A DNA stretch of 64,000 bases from Roseimaritima multifibrata. GTDB taxonomy: Bacteria; Planctomycetota; Planctomycetia; Pirellulales; Pirellulaceae. The stretch is from the NCBI RefSeq assembly GCF_007741495.1, contig NZ_CP036262.1:5766001-5830000 (forward strand), in the 5' to 3' direction. Within the stretch, counting starts at the first letter, position 1. Each line of letters opens with the position of its first letter. A program made the position numbers and the translations under genes. Shown one piece after another: positions 53,981-62,803 of this stretch. The notes under the pieces are model-generated. The model searched no databases and was not told where the DNA came from. It was given only the letters and a program-made list of their open reading frames with translations.

Positions 53981-54706
53981 ATGTCAGTACAAATCAATCG
54001 GACTTCAATTTCACGAGCCATGGCTTCGTTAACTGGAGTATTGTTGACGGCACTGGTGATGTCCAACTGCGGTTATGCAGATCAGCCATTCGCCTTCACA
54101 AAATCAAATTGTGATTCGGCTTGCGACTCGCTAGGGGGACATGAATGTGTGTACGACTGGTCAGGTCCTTATGTGGGCTTACACAGCGCCTGGTCGTTCC
54201 TTGATCCTCAATCCGAAGCACTGAACCACGTCCAAAATAGCTCGAACGGCTTTGCGGGTGGAATACACGGTGGGATAAACCGTCAAAAAGGACATGCCGT
54301 TTTTGGGGTCGAGATGGACTATACCTTGACGGACCTTGATAACGTCTCCCCTTGCTTCAACCCCGCATATAACTGCGCGGCCTCTTCCAACTGGAATGCT
54401 TCGGTACGTGGCCGCTTGGGCTTTGCCTACGACCGATTCCTATTCTTTGGCACTGCGGGATATGCGTTTGCTGACTACCACGGTTACACACAACTTGTTG
54501 CGACTGCCACCAAATTTGCCGACGACGCGACGCTTACTGGCGGGACCTATGGTGGCGGTATTGAGTACGCAGTCTCCAGAAATTTGCGACTGCGAAGCGA
54601 ATATCGGTTCAGCAATTTCTCAGAAGAAACGTTGAACTATGACCGCGGGTACACCGTCAGCCCGAACATCCAGTCTGTGAATTTCGGAGCCACCGTCGCT
54701 TTCTAA
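53981..54706 (+). CDS. Omp25-like outer membrane beta-barrel protein
   Basis: AGGGA lies ten bases before the ATG at 53981, giving 241 residues with a signal peptide (MSVQINRTSISRAMASLTGV, cleavage after CGYA or GYADQ). The mature part starts with a Cys-rich stretch (CDSACDSLGGHEC), then DWSGPYVGLHSAWSF and GFAGGIHGGIN, and the C-terminus NIQSVNFGATVAF; these and alternating strands such as LRLRSEYRFSNF match the porin-like outer membrane protein family known mainly from alphaproteobacteria. It is probably an eight-stranded barrel. Having such a barrel in a planctomycete is notable; the neighbours do not help. The Cys stretch is unusual for that family. Confidence 0.78.
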   Translation: MSVQINRTSISRAMASLTGVLLTALVMSNCGYADQPFAFTKSNCDSACDSLGGHECVYDWSGPYVGLHSAWSFLDPQSEALNHVQNSSNGFAGGIHGGINRQKGHAVFGVEMDYTLTDLDNVSPCFNPAYNCAASSNWNASVRGRLGFAYDRFLFFGTAGYAFADYHGYTQLVATATKFADDATLTGGTYGGGIEYAVSRNLRLRSEYRFSNFSEETLNYDRGYTVSPNIQSVNFGATVAF

Positions 54707-54751
54707 GCGGCGAATGGACTTGCGTTCCAGCAACCAATCAAAGCAGATTTT

Positions 54752-55285
54752 TTAAATCTGCTCGGGCGGCCTAACGGCGGCGGATAAACGCAGTGTCTCT
54801 TCCAACAGCTGATCCAAACGGACCAGTGTATTCTCGTCGCTGATCTGCTGACCTTCGTATGCGTCGCCGACGGTGTAGACAAAACGGGGAACGATCACAC
54901 AGCGAAAGTCCAGCATCAAACTGTTGGCCAATCCCATCGCCGACATGTAGCTCCCTTGCCCACCTGCGGCCAGCATGATTCCGACCACTTTCCCCGTCCA
55001 CGCTCGCCCGGTGATCTCCACCAAGTTTTTTGCGGCCGCGTTGACGTCGAAATTGTAAACCGGTGCAGCCAACAGGATCGCCGACGCATTGGTCACCAAT
55101 TCGGTGGCTCGGATTGAAGTCGGGTGCGCGTAGGCGGAGGCTCCATCACAAAACGGCAGGGGATCTTTTTCCAAATCCAGCAATTCGTAGGGGCGGTCGC
55201 TTTTTTCCAGTCGCTCACAAGCGGCTTGAGCCAATAAGCGGCTGCGACTATTCGGATTCAAACTGGCACTAACAACTAAGATCAT
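54752..55285 (-). CDS. NADPH-dependent FMN reductase
   Basis: The 177-residue protein has the flavodoxin-like FMN reductase fold: MILVVSASLNPNSRSRLLAQ with phosphate-binding SLNPNSRS, DLEKDPLPFCDG, ILLAAPVYNFDVNAAAKNLV (flavin-contact motif) and VVGIMLAAGGQGSYMSAMGL. It reduces FMN or quinones with NADPH in the cytoplasm. Its ATG overlaps the stop of the upstream gene in an ATGA, and that gene is in turn joined to an HTH-EIIA gene, so this reductase is the last of three co-translated genes, an association whose meaning is unknown. Confidence 0.9.
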   Translation of the reverse strand: MILVVSASLNPNSRSRLLAQAACERLEKSDRPYELLDLEKDPLPFCDGASAYAHPTSIRATELVTNASAILLAAPVYNFDVNAAAKNLVEITGRAWTGKVVGIMLAAGGQGSYMSAMGLANSLMLDFRCVIVPRFVYTVGDAYEGQQISDENTLVRLDQLLEETLRLSAAVRPPEQI

Positions 55286-56031
55286 GAGGATGTCTCCCGG
55301 GGGATATCGAGAAAGCGGAGCAGGGCAGGGTGCCGAAACGGTTTACTTAAGACCGTATCCACCCCGCCTAACTTGGCCGCCTGCATTTGTTCCCAGCGAG
55401 GATAATTGACAATCCAGGCATGGCGAACCCCAGCCGTTGTCGATACCCCCGCCAAGCGATCGCGCCATCGCTGCGGATCGCCAGCTGGCGCCGCAGAATC
55501 ATCCCAGATCACATGGCTCGCCCCACGTACGGTTCCCATCGTTTCCGGCGACGCCCAGACGGCTGCCCGGTTCTGCACGGTCAACAATTCAAGAAACGGC
55601 ACAGCGGTCAAATAGTTGGCCGAAACCACCAAAGTCATGCCTGTCGCCGATCCCGCAGCGACCGCGGAATCGGGTGGTCCAAACCAACCAGGAACCACCT
55701 GCTGCCAAGCGTGCCAAGGCAAACGCTGCCAACCGGGAAACGGGACCCCCGTCCGGCCTTCGCCTTCGCACCCACTACCGACCAACAAGGTCTTGGGGAC
55801 CAGCGGATAGATCTGTTCAAGCTTACTCAGAAATTCCGATGCAACCAACTGTCTCACATGCCGTGCCGCCAGAATATTGGTCACTCCATCGGCGGGTCGT
55901 GCGATCGCGTCCGCAAAATCAGCACGCCAAGCGAGCTGAGTCGCAAACCGTTGACAGTACTCAAATGCCTCGACGAATTCACGTTGGTTTGAATTCCCGA
56001 TCCACAACAAAGTTCCAGACGACACTGTCAT
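55282..56031 (-). CDS. Receiver-like conserved protein of unknown function
   Basis: The 249-residue protein starts MTVSSGTLLWIGNSNQREFV and ends with VDTVLSKPFRHPALLRFLDI, where KP followed by F resembles the conserved Lys-Pro of receiver domains. The middle has HVIWDDSAAPAGDPQ and alternating hydrophobic strands, compatible with one or two receiver-like alpha/beta folds in degenerate form. I cannot find the expected acidic pocket. It lacks signal peptide and membrane helices. It overlaps both neighbours by ATGA, with the HTH-EIIA gene before it and the FMN reductase after it, so a signalling role in that unit is likely but unproven. Confidence 0.65.
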   Translation of the reverse strand: MTVSSGTLLWIGNSNQREFVEAFEYCQRFATQLAWRADFADAIARPADGVTNILAARHVRQLVASEFLSKLEQIYPLVPKTLLVGSGCEGEGRTGVPFPGWQRLPWHAWQQVVPGWFGPPDSAVAAGSATGMTLVVSANYLTAVPFLELLTVQNRAAVWASPETMGTVRGASHVIWDDSAAPAGDPQRWRDRLAGVSTTAGVRHAWIVNYPRWEQMQAAKLGGVDTVLSKPFRHPALLRFLDIPRETSS

Positions 56032-56735
56032 TCGGATTCCTCGATCAACTCTTCCGCCGCTAACAAAGCATCCCGAATTTCTGCCGGCGACTGAGCCTCA
56101 CGGATTCGTGGCAAGCATTCGCCATCGGAGATCAAACGGCTAAGGCGAGCCAAGATTTTAAGATGGGAACGGTCATCGTAGCTGCAGACCAAAAAGAAGA
56201 CGTCCGTTAAATGGCCTTGGTCGGAGAATGGTAACGGCGCAGAACAAACACCAATCGCCAACAACGACTGCGCCAAGATGGAAGTCTGCGGACGCCGCGG
56301 ATGCAATAAAGCGACTCCGCAATCGAGTGCCGTTGGATGAAGGTCCTCTCGCTGCCGAACGGCTTCGGCCATCGCCGGTGCATCCCACAACAATCCCGTC
56401 GCGCCCGCCAAATCGGCCATCGCCCGAATCACCGACCCCTTGGTCCTGGCGTTCAATGGAACTGCAATCCCTTCTTCGGGACATAGATCAACAATCCGTC
56501 CGATCGGCTCGTCGGCCGTTTTCGTACGGTGAAGCAAATTCTCGACGACCCCCAGCTCCGCCTCATCACTGTCGCCGATGCGATCCTCCATGTAGTGATG
56601 AATCTCCGCTTCCGCAAATCGCCACTCTCCTTGAACCCTGCGCCCCGGCAACTTCCCACGTTCGGCCAACTTAATGACCTGGTCAGGAGTCAAGTGCAGA
56701 AACGCAGCCAAATGTCCGACGTCAAAATCTTCCAC
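56028..56735 (-). CDS. HTH (excisionase-like) fused to PTS EIIA-2 domain
   Basis: The 235-residue protein has an N-terminal helix-turn-helix of the MerR/excisionase kind (VGHLAAFLHLTPDQVIKLAE, GKLPGRRVQGEWRF; about 5-50), a linker and a PtsN-like EIIA domain from about 80: GIAVPLNARTKGSVIRAMAD, MAEAVRQREDL and GVALLHPRRP with phosphoacceptor His145. Such a fusion would couple phosphate flow from the nitrogen PTS to DNA binding; no EI or HPr genes are nearby. It is the first gene of a three-gene unit and its stop overlaps the next start as ATGA. A fused HTH-PtsN is uncommon outside this phylum, in my knowledge. Confidence 0.83.
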   Translation of the reverse strand: MEDFDVGHLAAFLHLTPDQVIKLAERGKLPGRRVQGEWRFAEAEIHHYMEDRIGDSDEAELGVVENLLHRTKTADEPIGRIVDLCPEEGIAVPLNARTKGSVIRAMADLAGATGLLWDAPAMAEAVRQREDLHPTALDCGVALLHPRRPQTSILAQSLLAIGVCSAPLPFSDQGHLTDVFFLVCSYDDRSHLKILARLSRLISDGECLPRIREAQSPAEIRDALLAAEELIEESE

Positions 56736-57008
56736 AGGAAAAACTCGCTATTTTTTTATTGCTAGCATTGAGCCACAAAAAGGCTAAACCGTTGCATTTC
56801 CTTGCATCGTGGCAGGCAAGGCGGTCTCTGTCCAGAGAGTTTGATCAATGCAAGCATTGTAAAAGGTTAAAGGACCGAGAGGAATTCGACTTGACCAAAC
56901 GAAGCGAAGGCCGACAATCGTGAGCACGCTGATCGAAGCGAGTCGGTTTAGGAAAAACCGGCGACGATGAAAACTGAAATTGGAATCACTGCGGCAAGGA
57001 GGCCGAAC

Positions 57009-58514
57009 ATGGTTGGAACCGAATCGCGCACGCTGCGTCCAGCAAGTCTTCGCACATTGCTCCCTCAATCACGGATGGTGGGTGGCGGAGACATTCAGGT
57101 AACTCGCCTAGCCCCTTCGCCGCGTGGCTGCTTGCCCGGCGACCTGGTTGTTATCGACTGTTCGGTCGATGACCCACACCTGGCCCTCGCCGAAGCATTG
57201 GCTCGAGGCGCATCCGGCATTTTATGCGAACAGCTTCAACCTTGTCCGCTTCCCCAGTGCATCGTTCCCGATGCCCTTGCAGCGACAGCCATGGTGGCCG
57301 ACGCATTGGCGGGGCAACCGACGAACGACATTTTCACCGTAGGCGTCATCGGCGAAGCCGGCAAAACGACCACAGCATTGTTGGTCGCCGCGACCCTCCG
57401 TGCTGCCGGAATTCGCACCGCATACAACACGGACCTGGGCAGCTGTGATGGGATTGTTCAAATCACGCCACGCCAAACCGCCGACACGCCTTTGCTTCAC
57501 TCGGAATGGCTGAGTGATTCACGCGATGCGGGAAGTGCCACAGCCGTGATGGAACTGTCCGACGCGATGCTGTCCAATCACTGCCTTGAACCCCTTCATT
57601 TGGACCTGTTGATCGTTACAGGGAATCCAGGTCGTCACGCCGACTTTGGACCGCACCGCCTACAGCAAGCTCTCGATCACCTCAACCCAAGCGGTGTTGT
57701 GATTGTTTCCAGCGACGCACCTCAAGCCGTCCGAATGGTCGACGAAGCGGGCGCCCAAAAAGTGACCTACGGGCTGCGAAATGATTCCGATGTCACCGGA
57801 AAAATTTTCGAACAGGTTCCTGGCGAAACGACTCTATTGGTTACTGCAGGAGACTGCACCGCGGTTTTAGAAACCGGCCTTACCGGCCCCGCAATGGCAA
57901 GCAACCAACTGGCGGCAATCGCCGTTGGGCTATTGTCCGAACTGGACCTCCCTTCCGCCTTAGAAGCACTGCGAGCGGTCAAACCGATCCCGGGACGCAT
58001 GGAACGTGTCACCGGGTACGACACCGCCTCGGTAGTCCTCGATTCGGCAAACAATTCAGCTCGCCTAGCCGCGACCATGCGTGGCCTACGCCGCGAACGC
58101 CAAGGCGGACGTCTCTGGTGCATCACGACACCATCGGCTCACCTGTCAGAAGACCAACTGGCACTGCTGGGACGAACCGCAGAACGATTCGCGGACCATG
58201 TCATCTACACTTCAGGAGCCGCCGGGAAAGAAACATTCCTCCAAGCGACTCACGCGATGTTGGATGGAGTCCACAACATTGCTGCTCCGCGTTTAATTGC
58301 AGATCGTAAACGAGCCATTGAGTGGGCGGTCACGCATGCGGAACCTGGCGATACCATTTTGATCGCCGGTGGCTACCAGCAGAACAATCCTCACGAACAA
58401 CGATCGACGATCGACGCCGATCGGACCTGCATCGAACAAGCTCGTGAGCTTGACGCAACCAGCCGGGAAACACGTCCGATGACGATCCCTTTCCCAAGTG
58501 TTGCTCTGAACTAA
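57009..58514 (+). CDS. Mur-ligase-like protein with altered active-site motifs
   Basis: AAGGAGG six bases before the ATG at 57009 fixes the start; 501 residues. It has the MurE-type order: an N-terminal UDP-binding region (about 35-105), Walker A GVIGEAGKTTTALL near 113-126, ATP-domain TAVMELSDAMLSNHCLEPLH, LIVTGNPGRHADFGPHRLQQ, and C-terminal ALRAVKPIPGRMERVTGYDT and LIAGGYQQNNPHEQ. Compared with active MurE, NxxxDHxD reads NPGRHADF, the lysine that is carbamylated seems missing, DYAHTPDAL reads DSANNSARL and the DNPR amino-acid motif is absent. It may therefore be a pseudo-ligase or use another substrate. Planctomycetes have real peptidoglycan, so a regulatory paralogue is possible. Confidence 0.75.
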   Translation: MVGTESRTLRPASLRTLLPQSRMVGGGDIQVTRLAPSPRGCLPGDLVVIDCSVDDPHLALAEALARGASGILCEQLQPCPLPQCIVPDALAATAMVADALAGQPTNDIFTVGVIGEAGKTTTALLVAATLRAAGIRTAYNTDLGSCDGIVQITPRQTADTPLLHSEWLSDSRDAGSATAVMELSDAMLSNHCLEPLHLDLLIVTGNPGRHADFGPHRLQQALDHLNPSGVVIVSSDAPQAVRMVDEAGAQKVTYGLRNDSDVTGKIFEQVPGETTLLVTAGDCTAVLETGLTGPAMASNQLAAIAVGLLSELDLPSALEALRAVKPIPGRMERVTGYDTASVVLDSANNSARLAATMRGLRRERQGGRLWCITTPSAHLSEDQLALLGRTAERFADHVIYTSGAAGKETFLQATHAMLDGVHNIAAPRLIADRKRAIEWAVTHAEPGDTILIAGGYQQNNPHEQRSTIDADRTCIEQARELDATSRETRPMTIPFPSVALN

Positions 58515-58647
58515 GCCTCTCTAAACATCTAAATGCCGCAGCGGTTCTCCAGCACCAGGCTTATCGGCCGGTGCTAGCCGGTGCCTTCCGTCGCTTCGAA
58601 ATTTCAAGGGATCCCAAACGGCAGGGTGGGATTCCTGCTTGGTTCGA

Positions 58648-60174
58648 TTACCGAGCCACTGGCCTTCTTATCGCGAACAAGACCAAGCCCCCGAGAACGG
58701 CGGTGAGGGTTAACGTTGACGCGGCCAGAGGCACATATTCTAAGACCAACAGTGGCAGCGCGATGGTCAGCATCCCGCCGCCGATAAACGGCGCCGAAAA
58801 AGGGGCCGCCAATGCGTAGTCTTCGCTCGCCCCACTTTTCAGATTGGGATCGATGACGCGAAGCAGCACAAAACCGGTCGCGGTCGTACCGGTCGACATG
58901 CCATAGTTAAGCAGCCCCAAGGGGAACCAATAGTGCTTTGGCAGGATTCGGGGGGACAACACAAACAGGCAGAAGGTCGTCCAGATTGCCCCGCCAGCAA
59001 ACAGATACAGAAACGGCAGCCAAAGCGTTTGAACGGTTTCCAGATTCAACGTTGCAACAGCCGCGATGACTAGAACATCCATCGCAGAAGCTACCAGCCG
59101 CGAGATGGTTGTCGGATCAATCAGGTTCCCCTGACCGACACTGCGGAGGAAGCGACGCAAAAGGGCTCCGCCAAACAACGTGTAGATAAACAACGGAAAC
59201 GTTCCCAGCACACCAGCGAACGTCAACTTCTGCTGCAGCGTCGATTCACCGCTACCCGCTTCTTCCGCCAACTGGACCGCACCTCGCCAAGTGTCCAGCT
59301 GCCCACCGCCCAATGAAACTAATTGTTGCAGGGCCAACCCAATCCCCAACGCAAGCAGAAGCCACAATGCCTGCAAGAGGAGCGGATCGACAACGTTCCC
59401 TTCGACTCGGGCCTTTCCTAGCGATTCACCACCTTCGGATCGTTCTGCCGTTTCTAGCGTGCCGGATTCCAAACTCTTGGCCGGTTGATACCAGCCTCGC
59501 CAGATCGCCAGATTGATCCAAAGCATTCCCGACACCAACCCCCACGCCAATCCTGCAGTCGCCATCAACAGCCCTAGATCAAGGCCGGCCGGAAAACCGA
59601 TACTTGGATGTGCAAAAACGGTTCCCATTGCCGCTGCCGTACCGTGCCCTCCGGCGAACCCTGTTTCGATCAGCATCCCCATCGAATTTGGCAGCGATGT
59701 CCCACCGGGATCGATATTCGTTGGCTGAATAAGAAGCCATGTGATCCACAACCCAACGGTCGATTGCCCAATCACGATGATCCAAACCATCAACGCTTCG
59801 CGTCCTACTCGACGAAACCTTTCCGTTGCACCGGTGCCTCCCTCCATCCCTGAAGCGGCCAACGCTTGCCCTCGATCGGATTTGGTAAGCAGCAGTCCAG
59901 CAAAGACAAACGCGATCAGAACGCCGGGCCAGGAACGCATCGTTTGCGTCCAGTCCGCGGCAGATTCCGACAACCAATCAGACAGCGCATAACCTTGTCC
60001 GTCGGCGATTGGCGATTCAGTGACTCCCCAGTCAAGGATTTGAAAGTACGCCAATCCGATCACTCCAGCCAACAGAGAAGCGGGAATACGGGCAACCGCA
60101 AACAGCCCGATCCAGCGCCGCAAAGCGAGGGCAAACAGCAAACAAACAGCGACAAAAAGCAACGCAGAGAGCAT
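58648..60174 (-). CDS. Glutamate:Na+ symporter (ESS/GltS-like) family protein
   Basis: From the ATG at 60174 (508 residues; a longer frame starts at 60225) the protein is a membrane carrier of about eleven helices. The ESS/GltS signature IETGFAGGHGTAAAMG near residue 175, PNSMGMLIE and later YGMSTGTTATGFVLLRVIDP (second half of the internal duplication) are present. GltS imports glutamate with Na+ and is monocistronic. Compared with GltS (about 400 residues) this product is longer by an inserted hydrophilic segment near 245-275 (GTLETAERSEGGES). Substrate could be another anion; no neighbours help. Confidence 0.85.
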   Translation of the reverse strand: MLSALLFVAVCLLFALALRRWIGLFAVARIPASLLAGVIGLAYFQILDWGVTESPIADGQGYALSDWLSESAADWTQTMRSWPGVLIAFVFAGLLLTKSDRGQALAASGMEGGTGATERFRRVGREALMVWIIVIGQSTVGLWITWLLIQPTNIDPGGTSLPNSMGMLIETGFAGGHGTAAAMGTVFAHPSIGFPAGLDLGLLMATAGLAWGLVSGMLWINLAIWRGWYQPAKSLESGTLETAERSEGGESLGKARVEGNVVDPLLLQALWLLLALGIGLALQQLVSLGGGQLDTWRGAVQLAEEAGSGESTLQQKLTFAGVLGTFPLFIYTLFGGALLRRFLRSVGQGNLIDPTTISRLVASAMDVLVIAAVATLNLETVQTLWLPFLYLFAGGAIWTTFCLFVLSPRILPKHYWFPLGLLNYGMSTGTTATGFVLLRVIDPNLKSGASEDYALAAPFSAPFIGGGMLTIALPLLVLEYVPLAASTLTLTAVLGGLVLFAIRRPVAR

Positions 60175-60380
60175 TTCGATCCGAAGATTTGAAAGGGAAG
60201 GGAAGTGGGCAATTGAAACGCCCAATGAAAAAATGCTCTTGTGAGCGTTGGCGGGAACCGATATTTAAAAATTGGAAAATGTCGGGCTCCGCCCCTACTA
60301 CCGGGCCAGCCCGGCCGTCCACTATTTTTTGCGTCCCGTCGCACCTCGGTGCGGCTTCCCCCAACATGGGAGGGAGTGCA

Positions 60381-61448
60381 ATGATAAGGCGACCGCGGCT
60401 GAGCGTCTTGCTTGGCATCGCTATTGTTGCAGTTTTTTTCAGTCAACCGATAACCGCTCATGCCGATGAGCCCAACCAAAGCGGAGGCCTAGGACCTCCA
60501 ATCGACCTACCAAACGGATCGAGCGGCCTGATCCAACAAACGGGGATCGTCCACTTTCAGATGATTTTAGGGAGGCTGGAACTGGATCCCCCCAGGCACC
60601 GCAAAGGGACCAAATCACTTCGACAGACCGAACCATTTGAACTGCAAGAACGGATTACCGTCAGCAGTGAACGGGGAATTCCCTCTCTCCACTACAGCTG
60701 GGAAACCAACCACCACCGTGTGATTGTCAACGTCTCTGACGCCCTTAACCTTCATCTTCATTCCCAGCGTCCTGACCTCCGCACTCAAATCGCATTGGTG
60801 CAACCCGCCAGCGGCCCGATCGACGTCAAACTTCAGTTGGACACGGGCGAGCTTCTAGAATCGATCGAGGTTCCCAGCCTGTACCACTTACAGGCCTCCC
60901 ATCCTGAAATTTTCTCTCAGCACATAGAGAGACTTCTGCCCTACTTGCTTCCGGGCCCCTCGATCCGTCAGCTTCGCTTCGAGGCCGAGAGACAGTTACT
61001 GACCGTAACCCCAAACCGGCCGATCCCAACCTACGGCAGCGTACAAGCCTGCGTCGAACGACTAAGCGATTCCCGACGTGCTGTTCGAGCGGCTGCCGAA
61101 GCGGAATTATGTGCCTTTGGGCTGCCGGTCCTTCGGCACATAGACCGATTTCCTGCGGAGCTACTGGAAACCGAACAACGGGCTAGGTTGCAGCGAGTCC
61201 GCCAACACTTGCAACCCAGAAGCTCCGACACACCAGCGCGACTGGCAAGCTGGTTATCCAGTGATCATCGATATTGGAATCTTGCCACGGCCAATTTCAG
61301 TCACGAAGAGTGGCTGATTGCCGATCGATTTGTCCACAAAACCTGCGGCAAACACCTCGATTCCGTTCAACCTTCACCCTCAGGATTACGAATTGCCGAC
61401 GCAATCGCCCCCCATATGCGGAGCGAAAGTTATCTCGGTTCCCCGTAG
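60381..61448 (+). CDS. Exported protein of unknown function
   Basis: GGGAGGGAG lies directly before the ATG at 60381, giving 355 residues; a longer frame starts at 60189. A signal peptide (MIRRPRLSVLLGIAIVAVFF, cleavage after AHA) is followed by a beta-rich region (VHFQMILGRLELDPP, QERITVSSERGIPSLHYSW) and a helical C-terminal half (VQACVERLSDSRRAVRAAAE resembling one HEAT repeat, then HIERLLPYLLPG). I do not recognise a family; the pattern suggests a planctomycete-specific envelope protein. It diverges from the symporter gene with 206 bases between the starts. Confidence 0.7.
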   Translation: MIRRPRLSVLLGIAIVAVFFSQPITAHADEPNQSGGLGPPIDLPNGSSGLIQQTGIVHFQMILGRLELDPPRHRKGTKSLRQTEPFELQERITVSSERGIPSLHYSWETNHHRVIVNVSDALNLHLHSQRPDLRTQIALVQPASGPIDVKLQLDTGELLESIEVPSLYHLQASHPEIFSQHIERLLPYLLPGPSIRQLRFEAERQLLTVTPNRPIPTYGSVQACVERLSDSRRAVRAAAEAELCAFGLPVLRHIDRFPAELLETEQRARLQRVRQHLQPRSSDTPARLASWLSSDHRYWNLATANFSHEEWLIADRFVHKTCGKHLDSVQPSPSGLRIADAIAPHMRSESYLGSP

Positions 61449-61541
61449 AATCGCCTATCCCCTGAACTGGCTCACTCGCCTATAATACGGCAGATTCGTC
61501 CGCGAAGGAAAATCGATTCCCTGATCACCCGGAGTTACTGA

Positions 61542-62285
61542 ATGGAAGGGTACGGCGCCTACAGCGATGATTTCTATCTAAACATGACCTTGGGCACCGA
61601 AATGGATTTGCCCGAAAATCGTGAAACGGTGCTACATCATTTCGAGCAATTCAAACGTCGGTTTCCGACGCTGCAAAATTTTTATTCACGGGAATCGAAC
61701 GAATACGTCCTGGAAGAAGAAAAGGAACATGGGACCTATCGGTGGACGTCGATCGAATCCCGCCGAGTGAATAGCGGCGCGGTCAACCCGCCATCCTTTG
61801 AGGCGGCCACCGAACTGCATCGGACCCTGCTGGAGATGGTTCCGTACACACTTTCGGTCAGCCCTCTCGATTGTGAATCTCTCAGTGTGACGATGGGATT
61901 TGACTTTACGTTCCGAGGTGACCAAAACGAGGTCATGCACGAAGCACTCGGCATCCTTCCCGGATTTGACAAGCTGCTTGAGATGCCGAACAGTCGGCTA
62001 CTCTGTCACGAACCGACAATCCAGTTAGCACTCGACGATGATTGCCGAACGCAGTGCCGCGTCAGTTTTGAAACCCGGACAACCGCCTACCATGTACGGA
62101 CGCGTGATTTCCCCGAAGACCAACTGAGTGCCTACCTAACCGTTCGCCGCTACGACAGTCTTTCCAGCGACGAAGATTACGTGACCGAATTTGACCGCCT
62201 AGCCACCCTCTGCCGCGAGCTTGTCGACGGATACATGGTCGCCAATGTCCTCCGCCCACTGCAGCAGGCGATTGCACTGAAGTAA
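61542..62285 (+). CDS. Conserved protein of unknown function (planctomycete type)
   Basis: The 247-residue product begins MEGYGAYSDDFYLNMTLGTE. It has no signal peptide or membrane segment and shows a mix of beta strands and helices: NVFDRRFPTLQ-like FKRRFPTLQNFYSRESNEYV, LSVTMGFDFTFRGDQNEVMH and RTTAYHVRTRDFPEDQLSAY, and a C-terminal helix LVDGYMVANVLRPLQQAIA. GGAG lies close before the ATG (CCGGAGTTACTG). I cannot link it to a named domain. It follows the exported unknown gene by 93 bases on the same strand, maybe as an operon. Confidence 0.75.
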   Translation: MEGYGAYSDDFYLNMTLGTEMDLPENRETVLHHFEQFKRRFPTLQNFYSRESNEYVLEEEKEHGTYRWTSIESRRVNSGAVNPPSFEAATELHRTLLEMVPYTLSVSPLDCESLSVTMGFDFTFRGDQNEVMHEALGILPGFDKLLEMPNSRLLCHEPTIQLALDDDCRTQCRVSFETRTTAYHVRTRDFPEDQLSAYLTVRRYDSLSSDEDYVTEFDRLATLCRELVDGYMVANVLRPLQQAIALK

Positions 62286-62397
62286 AAGCTTTCTCGCAAT
62301 TTAGCGGACAGAGTTTTCAAACGGTTGATCACTCGTTCGCCTGGGACGGGCAATCGGTTGGTGACGCATTGCCGGGCAGGTTGCTCCTGTTTGTTTC

Positions 62398-62500
62398 CGC
62401 CGGGCTTGTCCCGGTCGGTACAGCAACTGGCAGTTATCTCAATGCCTCCGCCACTCTCTCCTCCTCCGCCAGCCGGGGCAAGCCCGAAAACGGAACGCTT
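62398..62500. repeat. Dispersed intergenic repeat with imperfect arms, copy 2
   Basis: CGGGCTTGTCCCGGTC (62401-62416) and GGGGCAAGCCCG (62474-62485) are the arms; AACTGGCAGTTATC (62424-62437) is between them. The arms match copy 1 at 35780-35930, where the gap is different. No gene is supported in this 60-kb-side gap (62286-62803). Confidence 0.6.
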
Positions 62501-62541
62501 TCGGAAGCCTGCGGGCTAGAAGCGCCGGCGCAACCAATCCC

Positions 62542-62610
62542 AACACGCTGCGTAAGCGAGGGACCGGGAACACGGTCTTTAACCCCTCGCCTACGCAGCG
62601 GGTTGGAATC
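62542..62610. repeat. Dispersed hairpin repeat, copy 2
   Basis: 62542-62562 (AACACGCTGCGTAAGCGAGGG without its last base) pairs with 62584-62604 with two mismatches; the right arm reads CCCTCGCCTACGCAGCGGGTT without its last base and is followed by GGAAT. Stem and tail repeat the copy at 9703-9750. It lies directly after the arm repeat 62398-62500, as two repeats side by side. Confidence 0.65.
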
Positions 62611-62803
62611 TCGGCTACCTGCAACTCCTACCGGCGGCTTGCGGGTTCAAGCCGGTCGTGATTGCGGCTGAATCGCTGTTGGTACGCAGATTGCTACTAA
62701 TCCAGTCCAAGGGCTTGCTCTGGTTTACTAAGCCGTCCCAAAATCACCTCCTTAGTCAGAGGGCGGGATTCACCCGGATTCCCTCTACGTTTGCTGGACC
62801 GCC

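Noticed and set aside
55387-56063. Two overlapping plus-strand frames of about 200 residues opposite the receiver-like gene
   Set aside because: Low-complexity translations without start signals; the minus strand has two ATGA links.
62325-62671. Small frames in the gap before the second YihY gene
   Set aside because: They consist of repeat sequence copies and lack start signals.
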